DNA of 64,000 nucleotides from Clostridium sp. (GCA_018371855.1 JAHAKD010000002.1:186001-250000); one strand, 5' to 3'; counted from the first letter of the stretch, positions 7,830-16,540 are shown. Made by a program: numbers and translations. Notes: a model not told the origin generated them from the sequence alone.

Positions 7830-8210
7830 ATGGCAAATGAACAAAACTTAATACCTTTTACTAGTAATCAAAGCCGAGAAGAAGCCAAGAAAAATGGTGC
7901 AAAAGGTGGAAAAAAATCAGGAGAAGTTCGTAGAAAAAGAAAAGCAATGAAGGAACAAATGGAAATGCTTTTATCATTGCCATTTAAACAATCAGAATCT
8001 TTAAATTTCATGAAAGATTTAGGAATAGAAGAAGATAATTTAGATAATCAAATGGCTTTAATAGTTGCAATGTATGGTAAAGCCTTAAAAGGAGATGTAC
8101 AGGCATTTAATACAATTAGAGAAGTTGTTCAAGATGAAAAAACAGTAAAAGATGAGGATAGGGTACAAATAATAAATGATCTTCCAAACGAGGAGGAAGA
8201 AGATGATTAG
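7830..8210 (+). CDS. terS: Terminase small subunit (KGG-type)
   Basis: A 126-residue protein. The N-terminus has the basic KKNGAKGGKKSGEVRRKRK segment typical of KGG-type small terminase subunits of Firmicutes phages, then helical segments with LDNQMALIVAMYGKALKGD, and a C-terminal acidic tail. TerS recognises phage DNA and recruits TerL for packaging. I place the start at ATG 7830 rather than the adjoining TTG 7827 because GGGAG is upstream. The 3' end overlaps terL by 8 nt. Confidence 0.7.
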   Translation: MANEQNLIPFTSNQSREEAKKNGAKGGKKSGEVRRKRKAMKEQMEMLLSLPFKQSESLNFMKDLGIEEDNLDNQMALIVAMYGKALKGDVQAFNTIREVVQDEKTVKDEDRVQIINDLPNEEEEDD

Positions 8211-9237
8211 AGTTAGTATAAGAGATATTATTGCTCCTCATTTTTGGAACACATTTAATAGTAAAAAATCAAATCAAGTCTATAAAGGTGGAAGAAGTTC
8301 TACAAAATCTTCTATGATATCAATAAAAATTGTTTATAACTGTTTAAATAACGATAACTGTTCTTCAGTAATATTAAGAAAGCATCAAAATCAATTAAGA
8401 AAATCTGTTTATAAAGAAATAAAGAGAGCATGCAAAAGATTAGGTTTGCAAGAAGGTATTGATTATGAAGCTGGATTATCTCCGATGGAAATACGATTTA
8501 ATAATGGAAACACTATATATTTTGCAGGTGGAGATGATTACGAAACAGTTAAAGGTATGATAGATGAAAATACTCTTATAAAGATGTTATGGTTTGAAGA
8601 GTTAACAGGATGGGATAATCCAGAAGATATAGAACAAATAAAAGCAACATTTGTAAGAGGAAACAATAATTGGTTTATTACATTTTATTCTTTTAATCCA
8701 CCAAAAAATAAATTTGATTGGGTTAATAAATGGGTAGATGAAAAAAGTAAAAGTAAAAGATATTTAGTTCATCAGAGTGATTATAGGACAGTTCCTAAAG
8801 AATGGCTTGGACAAATGGCAATAGAAGAAGCAGAAGAATTAGAACAAAACGATGAGAAAAGATATAGATGGATCTATTTAGGAGAAGTGATTGGACTAGA
8901 AGGACTTATATATAATCCCGATTTAATAGAATATGTAGATGAAGATTATATAGAAAGAAATAAAGTAAAAATATTATCTATTGACTTTTCAATAGATAGT
9001 GGACATCAAACATCAGCAACTACTTGTGGAGCTTATGGCTTGGGAAATGACGGATATTGGTACTTATTAGACACTTATTACTATAGCCCAAATGAAAAGC
9101 CAAATAAGAAAGCACCAAGTGAGTTAAGTCGAGATATATTTAACTTTGAGTTAGTGATTACAAAAAAATATAAAACAGGAATAGATACAGAAACAATAGA
9201 TAGTGCAGAACGGAGCATTAAGAAATCAGTTTTTTAA
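8203..9237 (+). CDS. terL: Terminase large subunit, N-terminal part (frameshifted)
   Basis: The first 344 residues of a TerL packaging motor. Visible: Walker A variant KGGRSSTKSS at the N-terminus, Walker B region MLWFEELTGW, coupling segment WFITFYSFNPP, and the start of the nuclease domain (LSIDFSIDSG). The start is ATG 8203 with GAGGAGG upstream; the six-frame start at 8176 is too early. The frame breaks at about 9211: an extra C changes SAEGALRNQ into a premature end at 9237. The missing C-terminal third continues in the next frame to 9574. Either a sequencing/assembly error or a real inactivating mutation. Confidence 0.8.
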   Translation: MIRVSIRDIIAPHFWNTFNSKKSNQVYKGGRSSTKSSMISIKIVYNCLNNDNCSSVILRKHQNQLRKSVYKEIKRACKRLGLQEGIDYEAGLSPMEIRFNNGNTIYFAGGDDYETVKGMIDENTLIKMLWFEELTGWDNPEDIEQIKATFVRGNNNWFITFYSFNPPKNKFDWVNKWVDEKSKSKRYLVHQSDYRTVPKEWLGQMAIEEAEELEQNDEKRYRWIYLGEVIGLEGLIYNPDLIEYVDEDYIERNKVKILSIDFSIDSGHQTSATTCGAYGLGNDGYWYLLDTYYYSPNEKPNKKAPSELSRDIFNFELVITKKYKTGIDTETIDSAERSIKKSVF

Positions 9238-9574
9238 AGATTATGGTAAAAGATTATGCCCAGTTGATAAAGGAACGAATAAGGAACAACTAATAGATTA
9301 TTCACAAGATTTTTTATCAAAAAAGAAATTTAGAATATTAAACAATAATAATAATCAAATATTTAAAAAAGAAAATGAAAATTATATGTGGTTAAAAGAT
9401 AGTGTAGAAAAAGGAAAGCCAACTCCAGATAAAATGGAGAAGGCTTTTTTAAGTTCTGAAAAATATTACAACACTTATACTAAAGATTATGCTTACAGCT
9501 ATGCAGACCACACACAAGATCAATTTCAATATTGGATAAAAAGAAATCTACAAAAACTTGGTTTGAAAAACTAG
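9203..9574 (+). CDS. terL: Terminase large subunit, C-terminal part (frameshifted)
   Basis: The out-of-frame remainder of TerL, about 120 residues. It continues the nuclease domain (GALRNQFFKDYGKRL, then ending with YSYADHTQDQFQYWIKRN, where the last Asp-rich motif supplies a catalytic metal ligand). Removing one base at 9211 restores a single frame from 8203 to 9574. There is no ribosome site for an independent start near 9203, so I read this as a fragment, not a separate gene. Confidence 0.75.
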   Translation: MQNGALRNQFFKDYGKRLCPVDKGTNKEQLIDYSQDFLSKKKFRILNNNNNQIFKKENENYMWLKDSVEKGKPTPDKMEKAFLSSEKYYNTYTKDYAYSYADHTQDQFQYWIKRNLQKLGLKN

Positions 9575-9583
9575 GAGGAAATA

Positions 9584-11023
9584 ATGGAACTATATAACAA
9601 TATACAAGAAACGCTAAGTAAAAAAGGAGTAAACTTAACAGTTGGGACAATATATGATTTTATGGCTATTTGGAAAAGTTGGTATAGAGGGAATGTAAAT
9701 GATTTTCATTATTATAATGAAATCATAGGCGGAAAATCAGTGCAGTGTGAAAGACTAACAATGAATATGGCTAAAAAAATGTGCGAAGATATGTCAAAGT
9801 TATGTTGGACTGAAAAAACAAGAATAGAATTAAGCAATAAAAAAGCAACAGAAAGACTATGGGAAGTATTAGACAGTAAAGAAAATTCTTTAACTGTTAA
9901 TCTTCCTGTTTTTCTTGAGAAAATGTTTGCACTAGGAAACGGAGCTACTGTTGAATATAAAGATGAAAACGGAAAGACAATAATAGACTACATAGATGGA
10001 GATGTAATAATACCATATAAGTTTACAAACTCTTATATAAGCGGAATGATAACTATAAGTAGATTTGCAGATAAAAAAGGAAAGAATAAAATCTATTATA
10101 CCCATATAACATATCATGAATTTATAGGCGATAAATATATAAAGTTAAATGAATTATATAAATCTAATATTGAAACAACATTAGGAAAGCAATTAGATTT
10201 TAATTCTATGTTCCCTAATATCAAAGAAAGTGATGTGATTATAACTAATAATCCTCATTTTCAAATATGGAAACCAAATTTAGCAAATAACTTTGATACA
10301 TCAAGTCCTATGGGAATAAGCATATTTGCTAATAGTGTTGATAGATTAAAATCATTAGATGTTAAATACGATAGTTTTTATAATGAGTTCATTTTAGGTA
10401 AGAAAAGAATACTAGTAGATCAATCAGCAATGAAAGGAAAAATGGAAGTTAATCCGGATACAGGAGATAGCCATTTTGTACAGTATTTTGATAAAAACGA
10501 TAGAGTCTACGTTGGTATAAATGCGGATATGAAAGACCCTGTAAAAGAAATAGACATGAAATTAAGATATCAAGAACACATTGATAGTATAAATGCTGAC
10601 TTAATGTGGTTGGCCGGTAATATAGGGTTAGACGAAGGATATTACAAATTTGATGGAACAGGTGTAAAAACAGCGACAGAAGTAATAAGTGAAAATAGTA
10701 AGACTTTTAGAACAAGAGAACATTATTTAGCAATAATAAATGATTGTGTCTATGCCTTGGTAAAAGCAGTATGTGAATTAGAAGAAATAAAAACAAATAA
10801 AATATCAGTTATACCAGATGATTCAATAATTGAAGATAAGAACGTACAAGCAGTAAGGGCTCAAACAGAGGTAAATCAAGGATTAATGAGTAAAAAGAAA
10901 TACTTAATGGATATAAAAGGAATGTCTGAGCAAGAAGCTGAAGAAGAACTACAAAGGATACAAGAAGAAAAAATGAGTAATCAAGAAGCTTTTGGATTTA
11001 TTCAAAATATAAAGGAGGAATAG
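9584..11023 (+). CDS. Phage portal protein (SPP1 gp6-like)
   Basis: A 479-residue portal protein of the SPP1 gp6 type. It follows terL after AGGAGG, as expected, and shows features of the family: an N-terminal region with YNEIIGGKSVQCERLTMNMAKK, a central NPHFQIWKPN loop, and the C-terminal clip/stem segment with DSINADLMWLAGNIGLDEGYY and a highly acidic end. It forms the dodecameric ring through which DNA enters and leaves the head. Confidence 0.85.
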   Translation: MELYNNIQETLSKKGVNLTVGTIYDFMAIWKSWYRGNVNDFHYYNEIIGGKSVQCERLTMNMAKKMCEDMSKLCWTEKTRIELSNKKATERLWEVLDSKENSLTVNLPVFLEKMFALGNGATVEYKDENGKTIIDYIDGDVIIPYKFTNSYISGMITISRFADKKGKNKIYYTHITYHEFIGDKYIKLNELYKSNIETTLGKQLDFNSMFPNIKESDVIITNNPHFQIWKPNLANNFDTSSPMGISIFANSVDRLKSLDVKYDSFYNEFILGKKRILVDQSAMKGKMEVNPDTGDSHFVQYFDKNDRVYVGINADMKDPVKEIDMKLRYQEHIDSINADLMWLAGNIGLDEGYYKFDGTGVKTATEVISENSKTFRTREHYLAIINDCVYALVKAVCELEEIKTNKISVIPDDSIIEDKNVQAVRAQTEVNQGLMSKKKYLMDIKGMSEQEAEEELQRIQEEKMSNQEAFGFIQNIKEE

Positions 11024-11026
11024 AAA

Positions 11027-11407
11027 ATGGGATTAGATAGAGTATTTAGTACACCAACAATAGAGGTGGATCAAGACAAGTATGATGAATTAATAAAAAT
11101 TAAAACATTATATGAAGAAAAGAAGAAAGAAAATAATAGAGAAAATGAAACTATGGATTTTGGACAAGCAATAAGATTATTAAAAGATGGCAAAAAAGTT
11201 GCAAGACAAGGTTGGAACGGTAAGAAGCAATATATTGAATTAGCAACTAATATTAGTTTTAAAACTGCAAAAAGTAAAATAATAAATGCAGAGCATGATG
11301 CAATAGGAAATAAAGCAATAGCATTTGTAGGAACATCAGGAGTACAAATTGGATGGCTTGCGAGTCAAGCAGATATGTTGGCAGAAGATTGGAAAATAGC
11401 TGAATAA
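11027..11407 (+). CDS. DUF2829 protein (Tad2-like anti-Thoeris candidate)
   Basis: A 126-residue protein whose C-terminal 85 residues are a DUF2829 domain: MDFGQAIRLLKDGKKVARQG, WNGK, and the closing GWLASQADMLAEDWKIAE. DUF2829 includes Tad2, which sequesters the Thoeris signal molecule gcADPR. The first 42 residues are an extra N-terminal helix. It lies between portal and minor capsid genes, an unusual place for a non-structural gene, but its own AAGGAGG site supports expression with the late operon. That this copy binds a nucleotide signal is inference; the domain call is strong. Confidence 0.78.
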   Translation: MGLDRVFSTPTIEVDQDKYDELIKIKTLYEEKKKENNRENETMDFGQAIRLLKDGKKVARQGWNGKKQYIELATNISFKTAKSKIINAEHDAIGNKAIAFVGTSGVQIGWLASQADMLAEDWKIAE

Positions 11408-11420
11408 AGGAAATTGGTCT

Positions 11421-12908
11421 ATGTTAACGGAACAAGATTTTATAAGAATAGAAAAGAAAGCTAATCAATTATATGCAAATTTAGAATTAGATATAATAGA
11501 AGAAATAGCAACAAGAATAGCAAATTTTGGATATGCAAATACTGTAGTTGTAAATGATATAAAAATTGCTCAAGAAATGGGCGTTTTATATCAAGACATA
11601 GTAACTTTAGTAGCAAAATATAACAATACAAGTTATGAAGAAGTAAACAGAATATTTACAGAGGCATCTGAAACATCGTTGAATTATGATGATGAAATAT
11701 ATAAGAAAGCAGGACTAAATCCTAAACCTTTAAGCAAAAGTGAAAGCATAAAACAAATTATGAATACTACTATTGAACGAACAGCAGGTAATTTGCAAAA
11801 TTTGTGTATGACAACAGCAAATACAGCACAGACACAATTTTACAATGCTATAAATAGTGCATATATGTTTACTAGCACAGGAGTTAAAAGTTATACTCAA
11901 GCAATTTTAGATGAAATTAAAAATATAAGTAAACAAGGAGCAATTATACAATATCCAAGTGGAGCAAGAAGAAGTGTAGAGAGTGCAGTAAGAACAAATA
12001 TAGTAACTGCTATAAATCAAAATTGTGGTAAATTACAAGAATTAAGGGCAGATGAACTTGAATGGGATTTGATGGAACTAACTGCTCATAGTGGAGCAAG
12101 ACCAGAGCACGCACGTTGGCAAGGAAAAATAGTTAGTAGAAGTGGAAAAAAAGGATATTTAAGTTTTCGAGATATAGGATATGGAGAAGCAACAGGATTT
12201 AAAGGAGTAAACTGTAGGCACGATTGGTATCCTTATTATCTAGGTAGTACAAAGACATATACTCAAGAGCAGCTGAACGCTTGGAAAAATGAAAAAGTAG
12301 AATATAATAGAAAGAAGATAAGTAAATATGAAGCAACACAAATACAAAGAAGAATGGAAAGAGAAATAAGAAATGATAAAAAACAATTAGCAGGATTACA
12401 AGGTATTCTAAAATCTAATATAAATGATAATAAGCTTATTTTAGAAACAAAAACTAATTTTGCAAAGCGTTCATTAATTTATAAAACACATCGAAATGAG
12501 TTAGATGATTTTATAAAACAAACATCATTAGTTAAAGATAATAGTAGATTATACATAGGAAATCAGGATAAAAATATTAGTACACAAATAGCTAATGTAA
12601 CTAAAATAGCTAACAAGTATAATAATAGTGATATTATAGGAACTAAAGTAAATGGAGTAAAAATAACAGAAATTGGAGAACATATAATATCAAGGACTTA
12701 TGCTAGAAATGTAACATTTGAAGATGTGCAAGACACATTGAAAAATCCAATAGGATATGGTACAATTAAAGAAGATTCAAAAGGTAGAAAGAGTTTTTAT
12801 GTACATGGTAAAAATATAACAATAGCAGTTAATCCAGAAACAGGAAAACTTGCAACAGTAAGACAGACAAGTAGAAGGGAAAAGAAAAAATATGGAGTTG
12901 AAGAATAG
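11421..12908 (+). CDS. Minor capsid (MuF-like) protein with C-terminal toxin-like domain
   Basis: A 495-residue protein. The N-terminal two thirds match the phage minor capsid protein 2/MuF group: helical repeats, then RSVESAVRTNIVTAINQNCG, the ELTAHSGARPEHARWQGK segment, and GVNCRHDWYPYYLG. The last ~88 residues (about 408-495) form a separate domain (EIGEHIISRTYARNVTFEDV ... YVHGKNITIAVNPETG), resembling the PBECR-type RNase-like domains attached to MuF proteins. Such toxins travel in the virion. A small gene overlapping its end by 17 nt could be its immunity partner. Confidence 0.75.
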   Translation: MLTEQDFIRIEKKANQLYANLELDIIEEIATRIANFGYANTVVVNDIKIAQEMGVLYQDIVTLVAKYNNTSYEEVNRIFTEASETSLNYDDEIYKKAGLNPKPLSKSESIKQIMNTTIERTAGNLQNLCMTTANTAQTQFYNAINSAYMFTSTGVKSYTQAILDEIKNISKQGAIIQYPSGARRSVESAVRTNIVTAINQNCGKLQELRADELEWDLMELTAHSGARPEHARWQGKIVSRSGKKGYLSFRDIGYGEATGFKGVNCRHDWYPYYLGSTKTYTQEQLNAWKNEKVEYNRKKISKYEATQIQRRMEREIRNDKKQLAGLQGILKSNINDNKLILETKTNFAKRSLIYKTHRNELDDFIKQTSLVKDNSRLYIGNQDKNISTQIANVTKIANKYNNSDIIGTKVNGVKITEIGEHIISRTYARNVTFEDVQDTLKNPIGYGTIKEDSKGRKSFYVHGKNITIAVNPETGKLATVRQTSRREKKKYGVEE

Positions 12909-13116
12909 ATTAAAACAAGAAGAAATAGACCTACTAAATAAGGTAGGAATAAAAATAAAAGATGGTAAGTATACAATAGATGAAACAGGAGATATTATAG
13001 AAAGATTAGATAGCGTAATACAAGAGAATTTAAATGAGAATGGAGATATGACAGAAAAAGCAATAGAATATGAAAGTATACAAGACAAGATACTAGAATT
13101 TGAAAAAGAAATTTAA
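12892..13116 (+). CDS. Small acidic protein downstream of MuF-toxin (possible immunity)
   Basis: A 74-residue acidic helical protein (KQEEIDLLNKVGIKIKDG ... ILEFEKEI) overlapping the 3' end of the minor capsid gene by 17 nt and followed by a terminator. The overlap, small size and acidity fit an immunity protein or regulator for the C-terminal toxin-like domain. No sequence motif proves it, and it could equally be a head accessory protein. Confidence 0.5.
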   Translation: MELKNRLKQEEIDLLNKVGIKIKDGKYTIDETGDIIERLDSVIQENLNENGDMTEKAIEYESIQDKILEFEKEI

Positions 13117-13138
13117 CGGTAAAAATATGTTTTTAATA

Positions 13139-13165
13139 AAGAGCTAGAAATAGCTCTTATTTTTA
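13139..13165 (+). terminator. Intrinsic terminator with GAAA loop
   Basis: Perfect 8-bp stem (13139-13146 with 13151-13158) closed by GAAA and followed by ATTTTTAT. It separates the portal/minor capsid group from the scaffold/capsid group. Confidence 0.6.
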
Positions 13166-13237
13166 TGCCTTTTTTACGGGAGCAGGCTTAAAAGAACAAC
13201 TGGGAAAATGTCGACGGACGATAAACGGGAGGTAAAA

Positions 13238-13807
13238 ATGGAAGATAACAAAGAATTAGAAAATCAAAACACAAATACAGCAGAAAACAAAGAAGTTGAA
13301 GGAGCTGGGAATGTAGATACTCAAACTACAGAAAAAAATGAGGGGAAAGCTGAAGTTGATATAAAAGCAGAGGCACAAAAAATAGCTGATGCAATGCTTG
13401 CTAAGAAAATGAAAGGTATGCCTACTAAAGAAGAATTAAAGGAATTTAAAGATTGGCAAGAAAGTCAAAAAACAGCAGAACAAAAACAAGCTGAAAAAGA
13501 AGCTGAATATCAAAAGACACTTAATGAGCTAAACACTTTAAAACAGACAAATGCAGTTTTAAAAGCAGGAGTAAATAAAGATGATGCTGATTATGTGCTT
13601 TTTAAAGTAAGCAAAATGGAAGGCGATTTTGAAGAGAATTTAGCTAAGTTCTTGAAGGATAATCCTAAATATTTAAAACAAGAACTTGAAAAAGAGGAGC
13701 CTAAAGCTACTGGTGCACCAGTTAGAACTATGAGCTCAAATGAGAGTGGTGTAAGTGCAATATTAAAAGCTAAACACCCAGAATTATTTAAAGGAAAGGA
13801 TGATTAA
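13238..13807 (+). CDS. Capsid scaffolding protein (DUF4355-like)
   Basis: A 189-residue acidic, Gln/Glu/Lys-rich coiled-coil protein immediately before the major capsid gene. The Thr/Asn/Glu-rich N-terminus, central KKMKGMPTKEELKEFKDWQ and coiled coil, and a basic end (KAKHPELFKGK) are characteristic of Firmicutes phage scaffolds (DUF4355). GGGAGG precedes ATG 13238; the earlier ATG at 13208 falls in a GC-richer leader and precedes the ribosome site. It would direct procapsid assembly and then leave. Confidence 0.75.
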   Translation: MEDNKELENQNTNTAENKEVEGAGNVDTQTTEKNEGKAEVDIKAEAQKIADAMLAKKMKGMPTKEELKEFKDWQESQKTAEQKQAEKEAEYQKTLNELNTLKQTNAVLKAGVNKDDADYVLFKVSKMEGDFEENLAKFLKDNPKYLKQELEKEEPKATGAPVRTMSSNESGVSAILKAKHPELFKGKDD

Positions 13808-13809
13808 TT

Positions 13810-14643
13810 ATGGCGAATGCATTAGGAACAGGAACACATAAAAGAAAAGAAACATATGCTAACGAGGTATTAGCAATTGCAAGAGCAGAAATGAATATAT
13901 ATGAGGATTTCTCAACAGATTATGAACAAGATGAGGTCACAGGACAAATTATGGTCCCAACTAGAAATGGAGAAGTCAAAGTATCTGATTATGATATTTT
14001 ACAAGGAATAGAGTTAAGTCAGTCAGCAACAGATTATTTACCATTACCAGTTGATAAAGATTACGGAATAAATGAATTAATAGATGGTTATGAAGCAGAA
14101 GCTGTACCAGATAATTTAAGAGCACAAAGAGTTGAAAGTGCAGGCTATTCAATAGGGCTAAAGAAAGAAAATATGGCGATAGAATGTTTAATGACAGGAA
14201 CAGTCAGTTCAGATACAAATGCATTAACAACTGATGATGTATACAAAAAAATTGTAGCAGAAGTAAAAAATATGAAGAAAAGAAACATGAAAGTAAATTT
14301 AATGAGAATAGTTGTTAGTGCTGATACTGAAGAACTATTATTAACAGATGAAAAATTCTCTAATTCAGCAGGAACTTTAGGAGCTGAATTATTAAGAGAA
14401 GGAGTAATTGGTAAAATAGCAGGAGTTCCAGTAAAAACTAATTATTTAATGGCAGAAGATGTAGAATTTGTAATCTATGATAAAAGATTTTGCCAAAAAT
14501 ATGAAGTATGGAAAGCTGAGCCATCTATTGAAGATATCAAAGACGGTAAACATATAAAAGCATCTGCTTTACAAGGTAGACAAGTTGGTGGATTAATGGT
14601 AACAAATAAATTAGGTGTTCAAATAAAAAAAAAAGTAGCATAA
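13810..14643 (+). CDS. Major capsid protein (HK97 fold)
   Basis: A 277-residue major head protein placed directly after the scaffold gene. The N-terminal segment with EVLAIARAEMNIYEDFSTDY, the GYEAEAVPDNLRAQRVESAG segment and the C-terminal GRQVGGLMVTNKLGVQIKK are typical of small clostridial phage capsid proteins. The gene ends just after a run of ten A (14625-14634). In the -1 frame a further 107 codons are open to 14957 and encode an Ig-like domain, so a frameshifted longer form of about 382 residues is likely. Confidence 0.85.
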   Translation: MANALGTGTHKRKETYANEVLAIARAEMNIYEDFSTDYEQDEVTGQIMVPTRNGEVKVSDYDILQGIELSQSATDYLPLPVDKDYGINELIDGYEAEAVPDNLRAQRVESAGYSIGLKKENMAIECLMTGTVSSDTNALTTDDVYKKIVAEVKNMKKRNMKVNLMRIVVSADTEELLLTDEKFSNSAGTLGAELLREGVIGKIAGVPVKTNYLMAEDVEFVIYDKRFCQKYEVWKAEPSIEDIKDGKHIKASALQGRQVGGLMVTNKLGVQIKKKVA

Positions 14644-14957
14644 TAGACCCAGAAATAACAGGATTAACAATAACACCACAAGAAGGACTACAAGAAGGTA
14701 ATGCAAATGTCAATGCTGACGCTGTTGTTGCGATTTTATCTGCAGAGGGAGGAACAGAGCCATTTACATATACATTAGAGACAGACGAAGTAAATGGAGT
14801 TGATAATGCTTCATTTAAGATAGATGGAACAAATGTAAAAGTAAATACTACACCTTTAACCAATAAAGATTACAAAATAAATATAAAAGTAACAGATAGC
14901 AAAGGTAAAACATTTACAAACCATGCGACGATAAGTGTAGCAGCGGCTACAGAATAG
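14625..14957 (+). other. -1 frameshift site and Ig-like capsid extension
   Basis: The capsid gene reaches its stop (14641-14643) right after ten consecutive A bases, an efficient slippery run. Shifting back one base at AAA AAA gives an open frame from 14634 to the stop at 14955-14957. It encodes an immunoglobulin-like domain (GLTITPQEG, then TYTLETDEVNG, then YKINIKVTDSKGKT). This frame has no start codon or ribosome site of its own. Ig-like domains joined to capsid or tail proteins by programmed frameshift are known in tailed phages, and usually only a fraction of subunits carry them. Confidence 0.75.
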
Positions 14958-14969
14958 GAGGAATAAGGT

Positions 14970-15350
14970 ATGCTTAAATACATAACAGAAGAAGAATACA
15001 AAGAGTTGTTAGGTGCTGAAAGCATACCTGATAACTTTAATAATTTAACAATAGAAGCAAGTAATTATATTGATCATAAAACTTTTGGAAGAGTTGATGA
15101 AAACAATGTACCAGAGCAAGTGAAATATGTTACTTGCTTAATTGTTGATTTAATCAATGAAGAAAACGACAAATTATCCAAAATAGGAAATCTAAAATCA
15201 CAAAACATTGAAGGATGGTCAGAAAGTTACTCTACACCAGAAGAAGTTAAGTCTGATTATGAAGATAAGAAGTATTCTACATTAAAAAAATATTTATGGA
15301 ATGTAATAGGAATTGATGGAAATCCTTTATTGTACTGTGGGGTGTGCTAA
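14970..15350 (+). CDS. Head-tail connector (gp6/gp15-like)
   Basis: A 126-residue mostly helical protein right after the capsid gene, beginning with the ITEEEYKELLG pattern of phage head-tail adaptor proteins that bind under the portal. A GGAGGAATAAGGT site precedes the ATG. The C-terminal GVC end is unusual. Role assigned mainly from order and size. Confidence 0.65.
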   Translation: MLKYITEEEYKELLGAESIPDNFNNLTIEASNYIDHKTFGRVDENNVPEQVKYVTCLIVDLINEENDKLSKIGNLKSQNIEGWSESYSTPEEVKSDYEDKKYSTLKKYLWNVIGIDGNPLLYCGVC

Positions 15351-15686
15351 ATGAATGATAGATTTTTTATACATCAAATAACAGTTTATCATACAGAAGA
15401 TGATGAAAACTTTACAATACAACATTATGATAAAGTATATTTTAGACATAATAAAAAGACTAATCTAGTGGACAAAGGATTACAAGAAGGAAGTACAGGT
15501 TCTATTACAATACCTACTACAGAAAAGCTAGATATTACTACTAATGATTACATAGTAGAAGGAATTGTAAATGATAAGTTTGATTTATTTACATTACAAG
15601 AAAAATATCAAGTTTTTAAAGTAGTAAGTGTAGATGATAATAGAAAAGGTAATCTACAGCATTACAAAATAGGAGTTAGTGAATAA
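15351..15686 (+). CDS. Head closure/minor capsid protein
   Basis: A 111-residue beta-rich protein (HQITVYHTEDDEN ... YQVFKVVSVDDNRKG) in the position of the head-closure protein of SPP1-type phages. The ATG follows the previous stop without a gap. It would seal the head after packaging; assignment rests on position and general character. Confidence 0.6.
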   Translation: MNDRFFIHQITVYHTEDDENFTIQHYDKVYFRHNKKTNLVDKGLQEGSTGSITIPTTEKLDITTNDYIVEGIVNDKFDLFTLQEKYQVFKVVSVDDNRKGNLQHYKIGVSE

Positions 15687-16105
15687 TGGCTAGTAGTGGA
15701 TTTAAAGTAAAAGTAAAAATAAATAAAACAAGTCAAATATTGAAAGACCATGGACTTGATGAGAGTGGTAGAGTAATAAGATATGCTACGACTAGAGCAG
15801 ATGCTTTAATGATGCCATTTATTCCAGGAGGTTCAGGAGGACAATTAGCAAAATTAAAAGCTTATCCTAAAGCAAATGAGATAAAATATATCAGTCCATA
15901 TGCACATTATCAGTATACAGGATTGCTGATGCTTGCAAAAAATGGTTCTTCTTGGGCAAAAAAAGGAGAAAAGAAACATTACTCTGGTAAAGATTTAAAA
16001 TATCATACTTCTGGAACTGGACCAAAATGGGACAAAATGATGATGCAACGAAGAGGAAATGAACTAATCAAAGATGTAGAAAAATATATAAAATCAGGAG
16101 GCTAA
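15686..16105 (+). CDS. Minor capsid / tail-completion protein
   Basis: A 139-residue protein starting in a TAATG overlap with the upstream gene. It shows the pattern of the Minor_capsid_2/HK97 gp10-like family: a basic N-terminal strand, MMPFIPGGSGG, then ISPYAHYQYTGLLMLAKNGS, a Tyr-rich motif, and a C-terminal helix. These proteins join head and tail. Confidence 0.65.
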   Translation: MASSGFKVKVKINKTSQILKDHGLDESGRVIRYATTRADALMMPFIPGGSGGQLAKLKAYPKANEIKYISPYAHYQYTGLLMLAKNGSSWAKKGEKKHYSGKDLKYHTSGTGPKWDKMMMQRRGNELIKDVEKYIKSGG

Positions 16106-16107
16106 AA

Positions 16108-16521
16108 ATGGCAGAAAAATCAAAAATGGAATTAATTAAAGAATTTATAGAAACTTGCCCATATTTAAAAAAAGGCAAGGTAAACGTAGATTATATAAAA
16201 GATAAGCCGCAATCTTATAGTATAGATGAAACCCCAGTAGATCCAGTTTTAGTAAATTTTAAAGATGGTGGAAGAAGATTACAAATACAGTTTGATTTTT
16301 CTATAAAATCTAATTTTAGTGTTTTAGAAAATATAAAAAACTCAAAATTTTGTGATGATTTTACTGATTGGATATATGAACAAAATAAAAAAGATAATTT
16401 ACCAAAGATAGAAGGAGCTGTTTGGATAAAGTGTCTTGGAAGAGGAACAATTTTACAGACAACTGAAACAACAGCAATATATGTTATACCAATGCAATTA
16501 GCATATGAAGAAGACTTTTAA
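16108..16521 (+). CDS. Tail terminator-like minor capsid protein
   Basis: A 137-residue protein next to the tail tube gene, in the place of the tail terminator (Minor_capsid_3-like). It has an N-terminal helix (KMELIKEFIETCPYL), an alpha-beta region with RLQIQFDFSIKSNF, and a C-terminal strand ending AYEEDF. Similar proteins are sometimes mislabelled chloramphenicol resistance proteins; nothing here supports that. Confidence 0.6.
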   Translation: MAEKSKMELIKEFIETCPYLKKGKVNVDYIKDKPQSYSIDETPVDPVLVNFKDGGRRLQIQFDFSIKSNFSVLENIKNSKFCDDFTDWIYEQNKKDNLPKIEGAVWIKCLGRGTILQTTETTAIYVIPMQLAYEEDF

Positions 16522-16540
16522 AAGTCTTTTATTTTTTTAT
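16510..16540 (+). terminator. Hairpin/terminator before tail tube gene
   Basis: A palindrome centred at 16519/16520 (AAGACTTTT with its complement) overlapping the upstream stop codon and followed by TTATTTTTTTAT. It probably reduces transcription into or adjusts expression of the tail tube gene. Confidence 0.5.

Noticed and set aside
9203..9240. Programmed frameshift in terL
   Set aside because: There is no slippery heptamer at the shift point; deletion of a single C restores an alignable protein, so mutation or sequencing error is simpler.
16108..16521. Chloramphenicol resistance protein label
   Set aside because: Gene order and sequence fit a tail terminator/minor capsid protein; no acetyltransferase or efflux features.
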